From Mycolicibacterium hodleri (GTDB taxonomy: Bacteria; Actinomycetota; Actinomycetes; Mycobacteriales; Mycobacteriaceae), in contig NZ_RCZG01000014.1 of assembly GCF_006439015.1 (NCBI RefSeq), forward strand, positions 1-64,000: a stretch of 64,000 bases of DNA, given 5' to 3'. Made by a program: the position numbers and the translations under genes. Positions 8,330 to 16,353 of this stretch are shown here, piece by piece. The notes below the pieces were generated by a model, which saw only the letters and a program-made list of their open reading frames with translations, made no database searches and had not been told where the DNA came from. Position 1 is the first letter of the stretch, and every line of letters begins with the position of its first letter.

Positions 8330-10221
8330 TAATTCGCGGGGACCACCGGGGCGATGACCGGAGTCGTCGGCGTATCGGGCGGCGGCGCGACCGTGGTGGG
8401 AGTGACCGGCGCCGCCGTGGTAGTTGGGGGCTGAGTCGTGGTGGGCGGCCGGGTGGTGGTCGTCGTCCGAGTGGTCGTCGTGGTCGTGGTGGTGGGCGTG
8501 GTCGTGGTGGTTGTCGTCGTCGTCGTGGTGGTCGTCGTGGTCGTGGTCGTGGTCGTGGTGGGCGACGTGGTGGTGGTCGTGGTGGTGGGTGACGTGGTCG
8601 TCGATCCGGACGTCGGAGGGTTCGACGTCGTGGACGTGCCGGTCGATTGGCTCTCCGGGGTGGGCGTTGACGTCAGCGTCGAGAGGCTCGTCGTCACCAG
8701 TCCGTTCGCACCCGTTGACGAGATGGTGACGACCTCGGTGACGGTGCCACTGTCGGTCGAGTCACCGGTCAGATTCACCGCCGCGAACCCGCCGACGGCG
8801 AGCAGGGCGGCGGCCGCCGCGGCGCCGAAGAGGATGGGTGGCCTCTTGTACCACGGCAGCGGTTCCGAATCCGGGCGGTCGTCCTCTTCCTCGTGGGCAA
8901 AGGCCATCTCCGGCCTGGCGCCGGTCGACGAATACTCCGACTGGTAATCACCGCCGGCATAGGGCACTGGCTCGCCGGTCGGTGCGTCGTCCTCCGACCA
9001 GGCCAGCGCGCCGGAGTCTCCGGCACCCGTTCCCGGCGCGCCGGGAAGCGGAGCGCCGGCGACCCAACCCATGGTCGGCGCCAGACCCGTCGCTGCATCT
9101 GCGCTCGGAGCCATGCCGGTCGGAGCCATCCCGGTCTGGGCGTCACTGAATCCAAGAGCGTCGTATCCCAGAGCGGCGACGACGGCGGCGCCCGCGGCCA
9201 TCGCGAGCACCGGCAGCGGCGCCGTGACGACCGGTGCGCGCAACTGCTCCGACAACCGTTGCGTGACCAGTGGGATGGCTGCTCCGCCACCGACCGTGGC
9301 GACCGCAGAGATGCTCGCAAGCGGAATTCGGTAGCGCTGCAACGTCTCCATGATCGCCGAGAGCAGGCCGGAGAGGGGTGCGTCGATCAACCGTTCGAGC
9401 TCTGGCCGCGTAATGCGGACGTCAGAGGCGTAGCCCGGCAGGTCCGCCTGGATGGCGGTGGCGGTGGCGGCGGACAGCCGTTCCTTCGCGCTTCGGCACT
9501 CGTCGCGAAGTCGGCTGAGCGATCCGACCGCAGCGGTGCTCGCGGGGTCCGACGAATTGGCCTCCGCAATGCCGGCGATGACGTGGTTCAGCAGCGCCTG
9601 ATCGACGAGATCGCCCGAGAAGTCCGAATATCTCGTGGTGCTGCCGATGATGGCGAGACCGGCGGCGGCATCGGCCAGGGTGATGCTGGTTCCACCGCCG
9701 CCGAAGTCGCACAGCAATACGACACCTTCGGTGGGGAGTCCCGGCGCCGCCCGCAGCCCGGCGAGCGCCGAACTCGAGTCGGGGACCAGGGTGGCGGGCA
9801 CACCGCCGGGGGACATGCTTGGCTTCGCGCGCAACGCGCCGCGCAGAGCGTCGATGACCCCCGGCCCCCAGTGTGCGGGCACGGCGATCGTGACCGGTTC
9901 TCCACCGCCGGCCGCCCGGGCCATCGCGTCGAGTGCCTCGGCGAGGACGACCTCGCCGCGGTGGGAGGATCCGTCGGAGGCCACCAGCGGCACGGGGTCA
10001 CCGACCCGTTCGACGAACCCCGTCAACCCCAGCCCGGGCTGGTTGGGACCGGGGAGGACACCGACCTCCGGCACGCGATCGTTGAACACCGTGAGCACCG
10101 ATCGCCGCGTGAGTGGCGGGGCGCCAACGCGGGCCGCCACCAAGTTGGTGGTCCCGACTGACAATCCGAGTGCGTCGCTCATGAACGAGTACATCCCTGC
10201 TGGATCGGAGAAAATCAGCAC
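8329..10221 (-). CDS. Membrane-anchored Hsp70-type ATPase with poly-threonine outer tail
   Basis: Numbered from a GTG at 10221, the N-terminal part has actin/Hsp70 ATPase signatures: SVGTTNLVA (21-29), CDFGGGGTSITLAD (171-184) and AVATVGGGAAIP (306-317). An acidic linker follows, then one membrane span (about 463-483). The last 140 residues are extremely Thr/Ser/Pro-rich, with a nearly uninterrupted threonine run. A cytoplasmic ATPase and an outside, possibly O-mannosylated, tail are predicted. It has no DnaK substrate-binding domain. ATGs at 10194 and 10182 are alternative starts; neither has a clear Shine-Dalgarno site, and 10182 keeps the whole ATPase motif. Its stop overlaps the iniR start. 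The function is unknown; envelope sensing with IniR is a hypothesis. Confidence 0.82.
   Translation of the reverse strand: MLIFSDPAGMYSFMSDALGLSVGTTNLVAARVGAPPLTRRSVLTVFNDRVPEVGVLPGPNQPGLGLTGFVERVGDPVPLVASDGSSHRGEVVLAEALDAMARAAGGGEPVTIAVPAHWGPGVIDALRGALRAKPSMSPGGVPATLVPDSSSALAGLRAAPGLPTEGVVLLCDFGGGGTSITLADAAAGLAIIGSTTRYSDFSGDLVDQALLNHVIAGIAEANSSDPASTAAVGSLSRLRDECRSAKERLSAATATAIQADLPGYASDVRITRPELERLIDAPLSGLLSAIMETLQRYRIPLASISAVATVGGGAAIPLVTQRLSEQLRAPVVTAPLPVLAMAAGAAVVAALGYDALGFSDAQTGMAPTGMAPSADAATGLAPTMGWVAGAPLPGAPGTGAGDSGALAWSEDDAPTGEPVPYAGGDYQSEYSSTGARPEMAFAHEEEDDRPDSEPLPWYKRPPILFGAAAAAALLAVGGFAAVNLTGDSTDSGTVTEVVTISSTGANGLVTTSLSTLTSTPTPESQSTGTSTTSNPPTSGSTTTSPTTTTTTTSPTTTTTTTTTTTTTTTTTTTTTPTTTTTTTTRTTTTTRPPTTTQPPTTTAAPVTPTTVAPPPDTPTTPVIAPVVPAN
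8440..8605. repeat. Triplet-repeat tract encoding poly-threonine
   Basis: On the plus strand this is a long run of GTG/GTC triplets. On the coding minus strand these are ACC/ACG/ACGAC-type threonine codons. The tract is slippage-prone in a multiple of three, so tail length is likely to vary between strains. Confidence 0.8.
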
Positions 10222-10258
10222 CCACCATAGCTGCCGGACACCGGTCGTGGGCCCAATC

Positions 10259-10299
10259 CCCCTATGGGTCGAGAACCCCTAACGCGTGACCCCCTAATG
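10259..10299. promoter_or_regulatory. CCCCTAA-type repeats between the Hsp70-like gene and the Rv0340-type gene
   Basis: In the 179-bp divergent region (10222-10400), a C4-TA motif recurs three times: CCCCTATGG (10259-10267), CCCCTAACG (10276-10284) and CCCCTAATG (10291-10299). All have the same orientation, with TA steps 17 and 15 bp apart. The same motif clusters upstream of iniB. This fits direct-repeat binding by a LuxR-type regulator, with IniR the obvious candidate. Confidence 0.5.
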
Positions 10300-10400
10300 G
10301 CTACTCGGGACGGGTGGGTTCAACACCGATCCCGTGACCGAGATCCGCCGATACCATTCGATTCGAGACCGAGTCCCCAGCAGCAGATAGGAGGTGCCGC

Positions 10401-10967
10401 GTGGCGAACTCACTGCTCGACTTCGTCATGTCGCTGGTACGCGATCCGGATGCTGCGGCCCAGTACGCGGCCAATCCCGCGCAAGCCATCGCCGACGCCA
10501 ACCTGAGCGATGTGACCAGCGTGGACGTCGACCACCTGATTCCCGTCGTTGCCGAGTCGATGTCGACGGTCATGCCGTCGGGCGGCTTCGCCGGGGGAGC
10601 GGACACCGCACTCGACTCGGCCCACAACGTCTGGGCGAGCGGCGCCGCGACCGCCGCCTTCGACGCGTTCGACGACCACTTGCCACTTCAAGGCAACGAT
10701 GTCGTCGCAGATCACGTCCCGACCGTGGCCAACGTCATCGAATTGCCCGAGCATTCGACGCCCACCATCGTCGACCCCGGTTTCGACGAGGTGAGCGTGC
10801 CGACCCTCGCCGGTCCCACGGAGTTGGACGTGGCGATGAACGCACCGGTCGAGGACCTACACGTTCCGGACTCGGTGCAGACGGGTGACGCGGTCGCCGA
10901 TGGTCATCATGCGCTCGACGATCACGACGTCCACCCACAGGACCCGGGTTTCGACATCTTCACGTGA
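10401..10967 (+). CDS. IniB N-terminal-domain protein (Rv0340-type)
   Basis: This is a 188-residue acidic protein. Its first 35 residues (LLDFVMSLVRDPDAAAQYA, NPAQAIADANL) match the IniB N-terminus (LIDYILDLFRSPDVAATF, NPDGALREAGL), so the two genes share a domain and are probably duplicates. The rest is low-complexity, Asp/His/Val-rich, with no signal peptide or membrane span. The GTG start at 10401 has AGGAGG at 10389-10394. It sits in the Rv0340 position directly upstream of iniB and ends in a terminator hairpin. The function is unknown; co-regulation with iniB is inferred from shared promoter repeats. Confidence 0.8.
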   Translation: MANSLLDFVMSLVRDPDAAAQYAANPAQAIADANLSDVTSVDVDHLIPVVAESMSTVMPSGGFAGGADTALDSAHNVWASGAATAAFDAFDDHLPLQGNDVVADHVPTVANVIELPEHSTPTIVDPGFDEVSVPTLAGPTELDVAMNAPVEDLHVPDSVQTGDAVADGHHALDDHDVHPQDPGFDIFT

Positions 10968-10991
10968 CCCAGCTACTGACGAATCGCGACG

Positions 10992-11016
10992 GCGCGGCCA
11001 GCAATGGCCGCGCTTT
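10992..11016 (+). terminator. Hairpin terminator after the Rv0340-type gene
   Basis: GCGCGGCCA (10992-11000), loop GCAA, TGGCCGCGC (11005-11013), then TTT. The perfect 9-bp GC-rich stem starts 25 nt after the stop codon and separates this gene from iniB. Confidence 0.7.
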
Positions 11017-11066
11017 CGTCGTTCATGGGCAGGCATTCGCGCAGGTCAGCGGTGTGCCGCGGATTG

Positions 11067-11119
11067 CCCTAACGTATCCCCTAATCCCCTAACGAATGCC
11101 CCTAGGGAACCCCGTAACG
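11067..11119. promoter_or_regulatory. Cluster of CCCCTAA-type repeats upstream of iniB
   Basis: Five same-orientation copies occur: CCCTAACG (11067-11074), CCCCTAAT (11078-11085), CCCCTAACG (11086-11094), CCCCTAGGG (11099-11107) and CCCCGTAACG (11110-11119). They lie 145-200 bp before the iniB start. A TAACGT hexamer at 11172-11177 could be the -10 element. The cluster fits an upstream activation site for the ini regulator. Confidence 0.55.
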
Positions 11120-11263
11120 TCCCCGGCGGGCGAGGGGTCGCGGCCCCGTTCCCGGAGGCGCGACGGACTCATAACGTAGTCACCAGATCGCCGAGAGCCT
11201 GGCGACACGAACACCTTGCACCGAAGACCCATCACCGAAGACCCACCACCGAAAGGCACTCCC

Positions 11264-12343
11264 ATGACGAACCTCATCGACTACATCCTCGATCTGTTCC
11301 GCAGCCCCGACGTGGCCGCCACGTTCATCAGGAACCCAGACGGCGCTCTGCGCGAGGCCGGTCTGCCGAACGTCAGCGCCGCTCAGCTGCAAGCCGTGGC
11401 CGCCAGCGCTGCGCCCGCCGGTGTCTTCCTCGGCGGCGGCGACCCGGTCCAGGGCCTGCAGCATGCGGTCGCCAACTACCACAGCATCCCGGCGGCGTTC
11501 TCTCCGCAGACGGCGTTCTCCCCGCAGACGGACTTGTTCTCCCCCCAGACGGATTTCGCCAGCCACAACGACACCCAGCTTGCGAGCAACAACGACACCT
11601 CACTGCTGAGCCCCGACCAGCACGCAGGCTCCAACGCCCAGCAGGGCGCGTTCAACCTCGGCTTCGGCGACATCACCCTCGGTGACAAGACCAGTAACAG
11701 CGCCACCAACGGCGGTGTGGTCAACACCGGTTCCGCGGGCCACATCGACACCACCAGCGTCAACGGTGACGGCAACGTCGTCGGCGAGGGCAACAGCGCC
11801 AACACCGGCTACATCGACGGCGGCAGCCACTCGCCGATCATCATCGGTGAGGGCAACGACACCAAGGTCACGGACACCTCGCAGCACTCCGGCGGCGACA
11901 TCATCACCGGCAACGAGGGAACCGTCATCAAGGACAACGACATGTCCGGTGGACACGGCGGCAGCGCCGGTTCCAGCGGTGGAGGAAGCCTGCTCGGAAT
12001 CGGTACCGGCGGCAACGAGGCCAATGCCGGTAGCGGCGGTCACGGTGGATCGATCATCATCGACGACACCTCCACGCACTCCACGAGTTCGACCGTGGGC
12101 GGCAACCAGACCACCGCAGGCGGCGACCTGGGCAGCGGCAACCACACCGACAGCTCGGTCGACAACTCGGTCAACACCCATGTTCAGACGGAGACCGAGA
12201 CCCACTCCGACACCACCGTGGACGACCACAGCTTCAGCAGCAACGTGGCCTCCGGCAACTCCACCGACCTCGCGTCGCACAACGACACCCACCTGGCATC
12301 GCACAACGACACCCACCTGGACACCCACCTGGATGGCTTCTGA
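11264..12343 (+). CDS. iniB: IniB, isoniazid-inducible repeat-rich protein
   Basis: I chose the ATG at 11264 (GAAAGG upstream) because the IniB/Rv0340 N-terminal domain begins there (MTNLIDYILDLFRSPDVAAT); an in-frame start at 11216 would add 16 unrelated residues. The product has 359 residues. After the N-terminal domain come three FSPQT repeats and ASHNDT-type repeats. A long Gly/Asn/Ser/Thr/Asp-rich region follows, and the C-terminus returns to ASHNDTHL repeats. There is no signal peptide or cysteine. iniB is the first gene of the operon induced by cell-wall inhibitors in M. tuberculosis. The molecular role is not known. iniA follows 103 nt later, behind a strong hairpin. Confidence 0.88.
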   Translation: MTNLIDYILDLFRSPDVAATFIRNPDGALREAGLPNVSAAQLQAVAASAAPAGVFLGGGDPVQGLQHAVANYHSIPAAFSPQTAFSPQTDLFSPQTDFASHNDTQLASNNDTSLLSPDQHAGSNAQQGAFNLGFGDITLGDKTSNSATNGGVVNTGSAGHIDTTSVNGDGNVVGEGNSANTGYIDGGSHSPIIIGEGNDTKVTDTSQHSGGDIITGNEGTVIKDNDMSGGHGGSAGSSGGGSLLGIGTGGNEANAGSGGHGGSIIIDDTSTHSTSSTVGGNQTTAGGDLGSGNHTDSSVDNSVNTHVQTETETHSDTTVDDHSFSSNVASGNSTDLASHNDTHLASHNDTHLDTHLDGF

Positions 12344-12369
12344 TCCAGCGGGACAATCGATCCGCGTCA

Positions 12370-12402
12370 GGCGGGGATCTCCTCTCAGCGGAGGTCCCCG
12401 CC
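12370..12402 (+). terminator. Intercistronic hairpin between iniB and iniA
   Basis: A 13-bp stem (12370-12382 with 12390-12402, one T-G wobble) encloses a 7-nt loop. The outer arms are GGCGGGGA/TCCCCGCC and the inner arms CTCC/GGAG. There is no T-tract, so it may act as a partial terminator or an mRNA-stabilising element that sets iniB above iniA/iniC. Confidence 0.6.
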
Positions 12403-12446
12403 GGTTCGCGCGCCTACGGTGACCTTGGCGGAAGAAGGAGTTTCCC

Positions 12447-14285
12447 TTGACCAACCCGACGACCCAGCCGAACGATCCCCGCAAGGTCAAGGTGATCGTC
12501 GAGTTGATCGACCACAGCACGAAGATCGCGGGCGACTACGACCGCGGCGACCTGGTCGACCGACTCACGAGGGCCAAGGAACGGATTACCGACCCTCAGA
12601 TCCGCGTGGTCATCGCGGGCCAGCTCAAGCAGGGCAAGAGTCAATTGCTCAACTCGTTGCTCAACGTGCCCGTGGCCCGCGTCGGCGACGACGAGACCAC
12701 GATGCTGGCGACCGTGGTGTCCTACGGCGAGCAGGCATCGGCCCGACTGATCGTCGCGCGTGACGAGGGGGCCGAGCCGGACGTGATCGAGATTCCCGTC
12801 GCCGACGTGCGCAACGACCTGCGTCGAGCGCCTCAGGCCGGCGGTCGCGAGGTGCTGCGCGTAGAGGTCACCGCCCCCAGCCCGCTGCTCAAGAACGGAC
12901 TGGCGTTCGTGGACACCCCGGGTGTCGGTGGCCACGGTCAGCCGCACCTTTCGGCGACCCTGGGCCTCCTGCCCGATGCCGACGCCATGTTGATGGTCAG
13001 CGACACCAGTCAGGAATTCACCGAGCCCGAGATGACCTTCATCCGGCAAGCCGTTGAAATCTGTCCGCTGGCAACGATTCTCGCTACCAAGACCGATCTG
13101 TACCCGCACTGGCGCGAGATCGTCGCCGCCAACGTCGGGCATCTCCAGCGGGCGGGGGTGAACGTCCCCGTCACTCCGGTTTCTTCGGCCTTGCGCAGTC
13201 ACGCGATCCAGATGAACGACAAGGAACTCAACGAGGAGTCGAACTTCCCGGCGATCGTCAAGTTCCTCAGCGCGAAGGTGCTGGGCCGCGAGAACGACAG
13301 GATCCGCGACCAGGTGCTCGCGGAAGTTCGTTCCGCCGCGGAGCACCTGACGATGACCGTCGAGACAGAGCTGTCCTCGATCAACGACCCGGATGCCAGG
13401 GACGCCCTCACCGCCGACCTCGAACGGCGCAAGCAGGAGGCGCAGGACGCGCTGCAGCAGACCGCCCTGTGGCAGCAGGTGCTCAACGACGGCATCGCCG
13501 ACTTGACCACGGACGTCGATCACGACATGCGGGCGCGGTTCCGCGCGATCACCCAGCACACCGAGCACGTGATCGACGGCTGTGATCCGACGCAGCACTG
13601 GGCCGAGATCGGCGCCGAATTGGAGAGCACGGTCGCCACCGCCGTCGGCGACAACTTCGTCTGGGCCTATCAACGCGCCGAAGCCCTCGCGCAGGAGGTC
13701 GGCCGCACCTTCATGGAGGCGGGGCTCGACGCCATCAAGATGCCGCAGCTCAACGCCCGCGACATGGGGGCCGGCTTTGGCGAGATGAAGTCGCTCAGCA
13801 GTCTGGAGGCGAAACCGATCGGCAAGGGGCACAAGGTCGTTACGGGTATGCGCGGCTCCTACGGTGGCGTTCTGATGTTCGGGATGCTCACCTCATTCGC
13901 CGGCTTCGGCATGTTCAATCCCCTCTCGCTCGGCGCGGGTCTGCTACTCGGGCGCAAGGCGTACAAGGAGGACATGGAGAACCGCATGCTGCGCGTGCGC
14001 AACGAGGCCAAGACCAACTTGCGCAGGTTCGTCGATGACGTCTCGTTCATCGTCAGCAAGGAGTCGCGCGACCGGCTCAAGGGCATTCAACGTCAACTCC
14101 GTGACCACTACCGCGACATCGCGAACCAAACCACCCGCTCGCTGAACGAGTCGCTGCAGGCGTCGCTCGCCGCGGCGAAGCTGGAGATCGACGAGCGCGA
14201 TACCCGGGTGCGGGAACTCGAACGCCAGCTCAACATCTTGCGACAGGTCACCGAACACGCCGTCAACCTGTCCCCCCGGCCTTGA
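12447..14285 (+). CDS. iniA: IniA, dynamin-like GTPase
   Basis: The 612-residue protein has an N-terminal GTPase domain: G1 GQLKQGKS (58-65), G3 DTPG (156-159) and G4 TKTD (214-217). A helical stalk follows, with a hydrophobic membrane-interaction segment at about 470-500 and a C-terminal coiled coil. Mycobacterial IniA is a bacterial dynamin-like protein that binds and remodels membrane and contributes to isoniazid tolerance. The start is TTG at 12447 with GAAGGAG ending 6 nt upstream. It lies downstream of iniB in the ini operon; iniC starts 29 nt after its stop. Confidence 0.92.
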   Translation: MTNPTTQPNDPRKVKVIVELIDHSTKIAGDYDRGDLVDRLTRAKERITDPQIRVVIAGQLKQGKSQLLNSLLNVPVARVGDDETTMLATVVSYGEQASARLIVARDEGAEPDVIEIPVADVRNDLRRAPQAGGREVLRVEVTAPSPLLKNGLAFVDTPGVGGHGQPHLSATLGLLPDADAMLMVSDTSQEFTEPEMTFIRQAVEICPLATILATKTDLYPHWREIVAANVGHLQRAGVNVPVTPVSSALRSHAIQMNDKELNEESNFPAIVKFLSAKVLGRENDRIRDQVLAEVRSAAEHLTMTVETELSSINDPDARDALTADLERRKQEAQDALQQTALWQQVLNDGIADLTTDVDHDMRARFRAITQHTEHVIDGCDPTQHWAEIGAELESTVATAVGDNFVWAYQRAEALAQEVGRTFMEAGLDAIKMPQLNARDMGAGFGEMKSLSSLEAKPIGKGHKVVTGMRGSYGGVLMFGMLTSFAGFGMFNPLSLGAGLLLGRKAYKEDMENRMLRVRNEAKTNLRRFVDDVSFIVSKESRDRLKGIQRQLRDHYRDIANQTTRSLNESLQASLAAAKLEIDERDTRVRELERQLNILRQVTEHAVNLSPRP

Positions 14286-14314
14286 GCGGGCCGCGCCTAA
14301 GCTGGTGAGCCGAC

Positions 14315-15808
14315 ATGAGTACGAGCGATCGAGTGCGCGCGATCCTTGGTGGAACCGTCCAGGCCTATCGCAGCGACCCGGCCTACCGCGAGCGTCCCGA
14401 CGTCCACAACGAACTGGACTGGATAGGTCGACGCCTCAACCAACCGATCCGCATCGCCCTGGCCGGGACGCTGAAGGCGGGGAAGTCGACGTTGGTCAAC
14501 GCACTGGTGGGCGAGGACATCGCGCCTACCGACGCGACCGAGGCCACCCGCATCGTGACGTGGTTCCGCAACGGCGCCACGCCCAAGGTCACCGCCAACC
14601 ATCGCGGTGGCAGACGGTCGAACGTCCCCATCGCACGGGGAGCGGGCCTGACGTTCGACTTCGCCAGACTTGATCCGGAAGACGTCGTCGACCTCGACGT
14701 CGAGTGGCCCGCAGCGGAACTCGTCCACACCACCATCATCGACACCCCCGGCACCTCGTCGCTGTCCCGCGACGTCTCCGAACGCACCCTGCGGCTGCTG
14801 GTACCCGATGACGGAGTTCCGCGCGTCGACGCCGTCGTCTTCCTGCTCCGCACGCTCAATGCAGCGGACATCGCACTGCTCAAGCAGATCGGCACGCTCG
14901 TGGGCGGATCGGCCGGTGCGCTCGGCGTCATCGGCGTCGCGTCCAGGGCGGACGAGATAGGTGCCGGTCGGATCGACGCGATGCTGTCTGCGAAGGACGT
15001 GGCCAAGCGGTTCACCGCCGAGATGGACAAGACGGGTATCTGCCAGGCCGTGGTACCGGTGTCCGGGTTGCTCGCGCTCACCGCGCGGACATTGCGGCAG
15101 AGCGAGTTCGTCGCGCTCGAGAAGTTGGCGGGTGTCGACCCGGCCGAGCTGACCAAGACCATGCTGTCGGTCGACCGATTCGTTCGCGAGGACAGTCCGG
15201 AGGGCCCGGCGCTGCCCGTCGATGCTGCCACCCGAGCGGCATTGCTGGAGCGCTTCGGCATGTTCGGTATCCGGATCTCGATCGCGGTGCTGCGGGCGGG
15301 TATCGGCGACTCGGTCGCCCTGGCCGACGAACTCCTCGAACGCAGCGGGCTGGTGGCGTTGCGCGACGTCATCGACCAGCAGTTCGCCCAACGGTCCGAT
15401 CTGCTCAAGGCACATACTGCGCTGCTGTCCCTGCGCCGGTTCGTCGAGGCCAACCCGATCTACGCGACGCCGTTCATCCTGGCCGACATCGACCCGCTGC
15501 TGGCCGACACCCACGCGTTCGAAGAGCTGCGGTTGCTGAGCCAATTGCGTTCGCGGGCAACGACATTGAATGACGATGAGATGGCTTCGCTACGCCGCAT
15601 CATCGGAGGTTCCGGCACCGACGCGGCCAGTCGGCTCGGCCTGCAATCCGACGCACTCCGAGACGGTCCGCGGGCGGCCTTCGCCGCCGCCCAACGATGG
15701 CGTCGCCGCGCCGATCATCCGCTCAACGACCCGTTCACCACCCGTGCCTGCCGAGCGGCGGTGCGCAGCGCGGAAGCGATGGTCGCCGACTTCGCCGCTC
15801 AGGGGTGA
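14315..15808 (+). CDS. iniC: IniC, dynamin-like GTPase partner of IniA
   Basis: The 497-residue protein has P-loop GTLKAGKS (51-58), DTPGTSS (143-149) and a degenerate G4 SRAD (210-213) where TKxD is usual. Mostly helical sequence follows, without an obvious hydrophobic loop. Length and position match Rv0343. It is the last gene of iniBAC, 29 nt after iniA, and probably works with IniA at the membrane. Its stop lies 1 nt from the stop of the convergent Thr/Ser-rich membrane protein, leaving no room for a separate terminator. Confidence 0.92.
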   Translation: MSTSDRVRAILGGTVQAYRSDPAYRERPDVHNELDWIGRRLNQPIRIALAGTLKAGKSTLVNALVGEDIAPTDATEATRIVTWFRNGATPKVTANHRGGRRSNVPIARGAGLTFDFARLDPEDVVDLDVEWPAAELVHTTIIDTPGTSSLSRDVSERTLRLLVPDDGVPRVDAVVFLLRTLNAADIALLKQIGTLVGGSAGALGVIGVASRADEIGAGRIDAMLSAKDVAKRFTAEMDKTGICQAVVPVSGLLALTARTLRQSEFVALEKLAGVDPAELTKTMLSVDRFVREDSPEGPALPVDAATRAALLERFGMFGIRISIAVLRAGIGDSVALADELLERSGLVALRDVIDQQFAQRSDLLKAHTALLSLRRFVEANPIYATPFILADIDPLLADTHAFEELRLLSQLRSRATTLNDDEMASLRRIIGGSGTDAASRLGLQSDALRDGPRAAFAAAQRWRRRADHPLNDPFTTRACRAAVRSAEAMVADFAAQG

Positions 15809-15809
15809 G

Positions 15810-16352
15810 CTAGGGCTGCGGGTAGAGGGTGCGCGTCTCGTTCAACCTGGGGCGCCTGCGGGTGGAGGTTGCGCCGCCGTCCGAGGAGGTCGAGGTACGC
15901 GTCCTGGGAAGGTTGGACGGGTCGAACGGGGTGGTGGACGTGGTGCTGGTGTCCGTCCCGGTCGTCGTCGACGTCTCCCCGGGATTGATGTCGGTGGTGA
16001 CCGGCGGACTCGTACTCGTGATCGTCTCGGTGGACGCCCCGGAGGTTGTCGTCGACGGGAACGAGTTGCTGCCCGACACGGTTGGATCCAGGTAGTACTG
16101 GGAGGCCGGTTCGGGATCGTCGGAGCCGCCGGCGACGTACGAGATGACCAGCCACAGCAGGCCGATCACAGCGAGGGCGCCGACGCTGGCACCGACGACG
16201 GAGGACGTGCGCTCGTGCCACGGCGGCTCCTGGTCCTTCGTGTCGTCGCTGGGGTCGGGGGTCACGAGGTCTGATAGTAGCCGCGGGTCTTCGTCCTCAG
16301 CCTGCCCAGCAGAACGGGCGCTTGGCCCCTTCTGCTTGTCGAGCCGTGGCAC
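15810..16352 (-). CDS. Single-span membrane protein with Thr/Ser-rich outer domain
   Basis: This is a 180-residue protein with a charged cytoplasmic N-terminus of about 50 residues, one membrane span (about 52-73) and a Ser/Thr/Pro-rich tail likely to be outside and glycosylated. No family was recognised. The GTG start follows the upstream LLM gene stop by 1 nt (TGACGTG), so it is translationally coupled. It is the end of a long minus-strand run. Its architecture (short inside part, one span, Thr-rich outside) echoes the Hsp70-like protein at 8329-10221. Confidence 0.75.
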   Translation of the reverse strand: MPRLDKQKGPSARSAGQAEDEDPRLLSDLVTPDPSDDTKDQEPPWHERTSSVVGASVGALAVIGLLWLVISYVAGGSDDPEPASQYYLDPTVSGSNSFPSTTTSGASTETITSTSPPVTTDINPGETSTTTGTDTSTTSTTPFDPSNLPRTRTSTSSDGGATSTRRRPRLNETRTLYPQP

Positions 16353-16353
16353 G

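Noticed and set aside
8440..8605. CRISPR-like or minisatellite array
   Set aside because: The repeats are in-frame threonine triplets with no spacer structure.
6791..10161. Long plus-strand frames opposite iniR and the Hsp70-like gene
   Set aside because: They are antisense shadows with no recognisable domain, while the minus-strand frames carry P-loop, HTH and actin-ATPase motifs.
12414..13832. 472-codon minus-strand frame opposite iniA
   Set aside because: Antisense of the GTPase domain; no motif, and it would remove the iniA Shine-Dalgarno logic.
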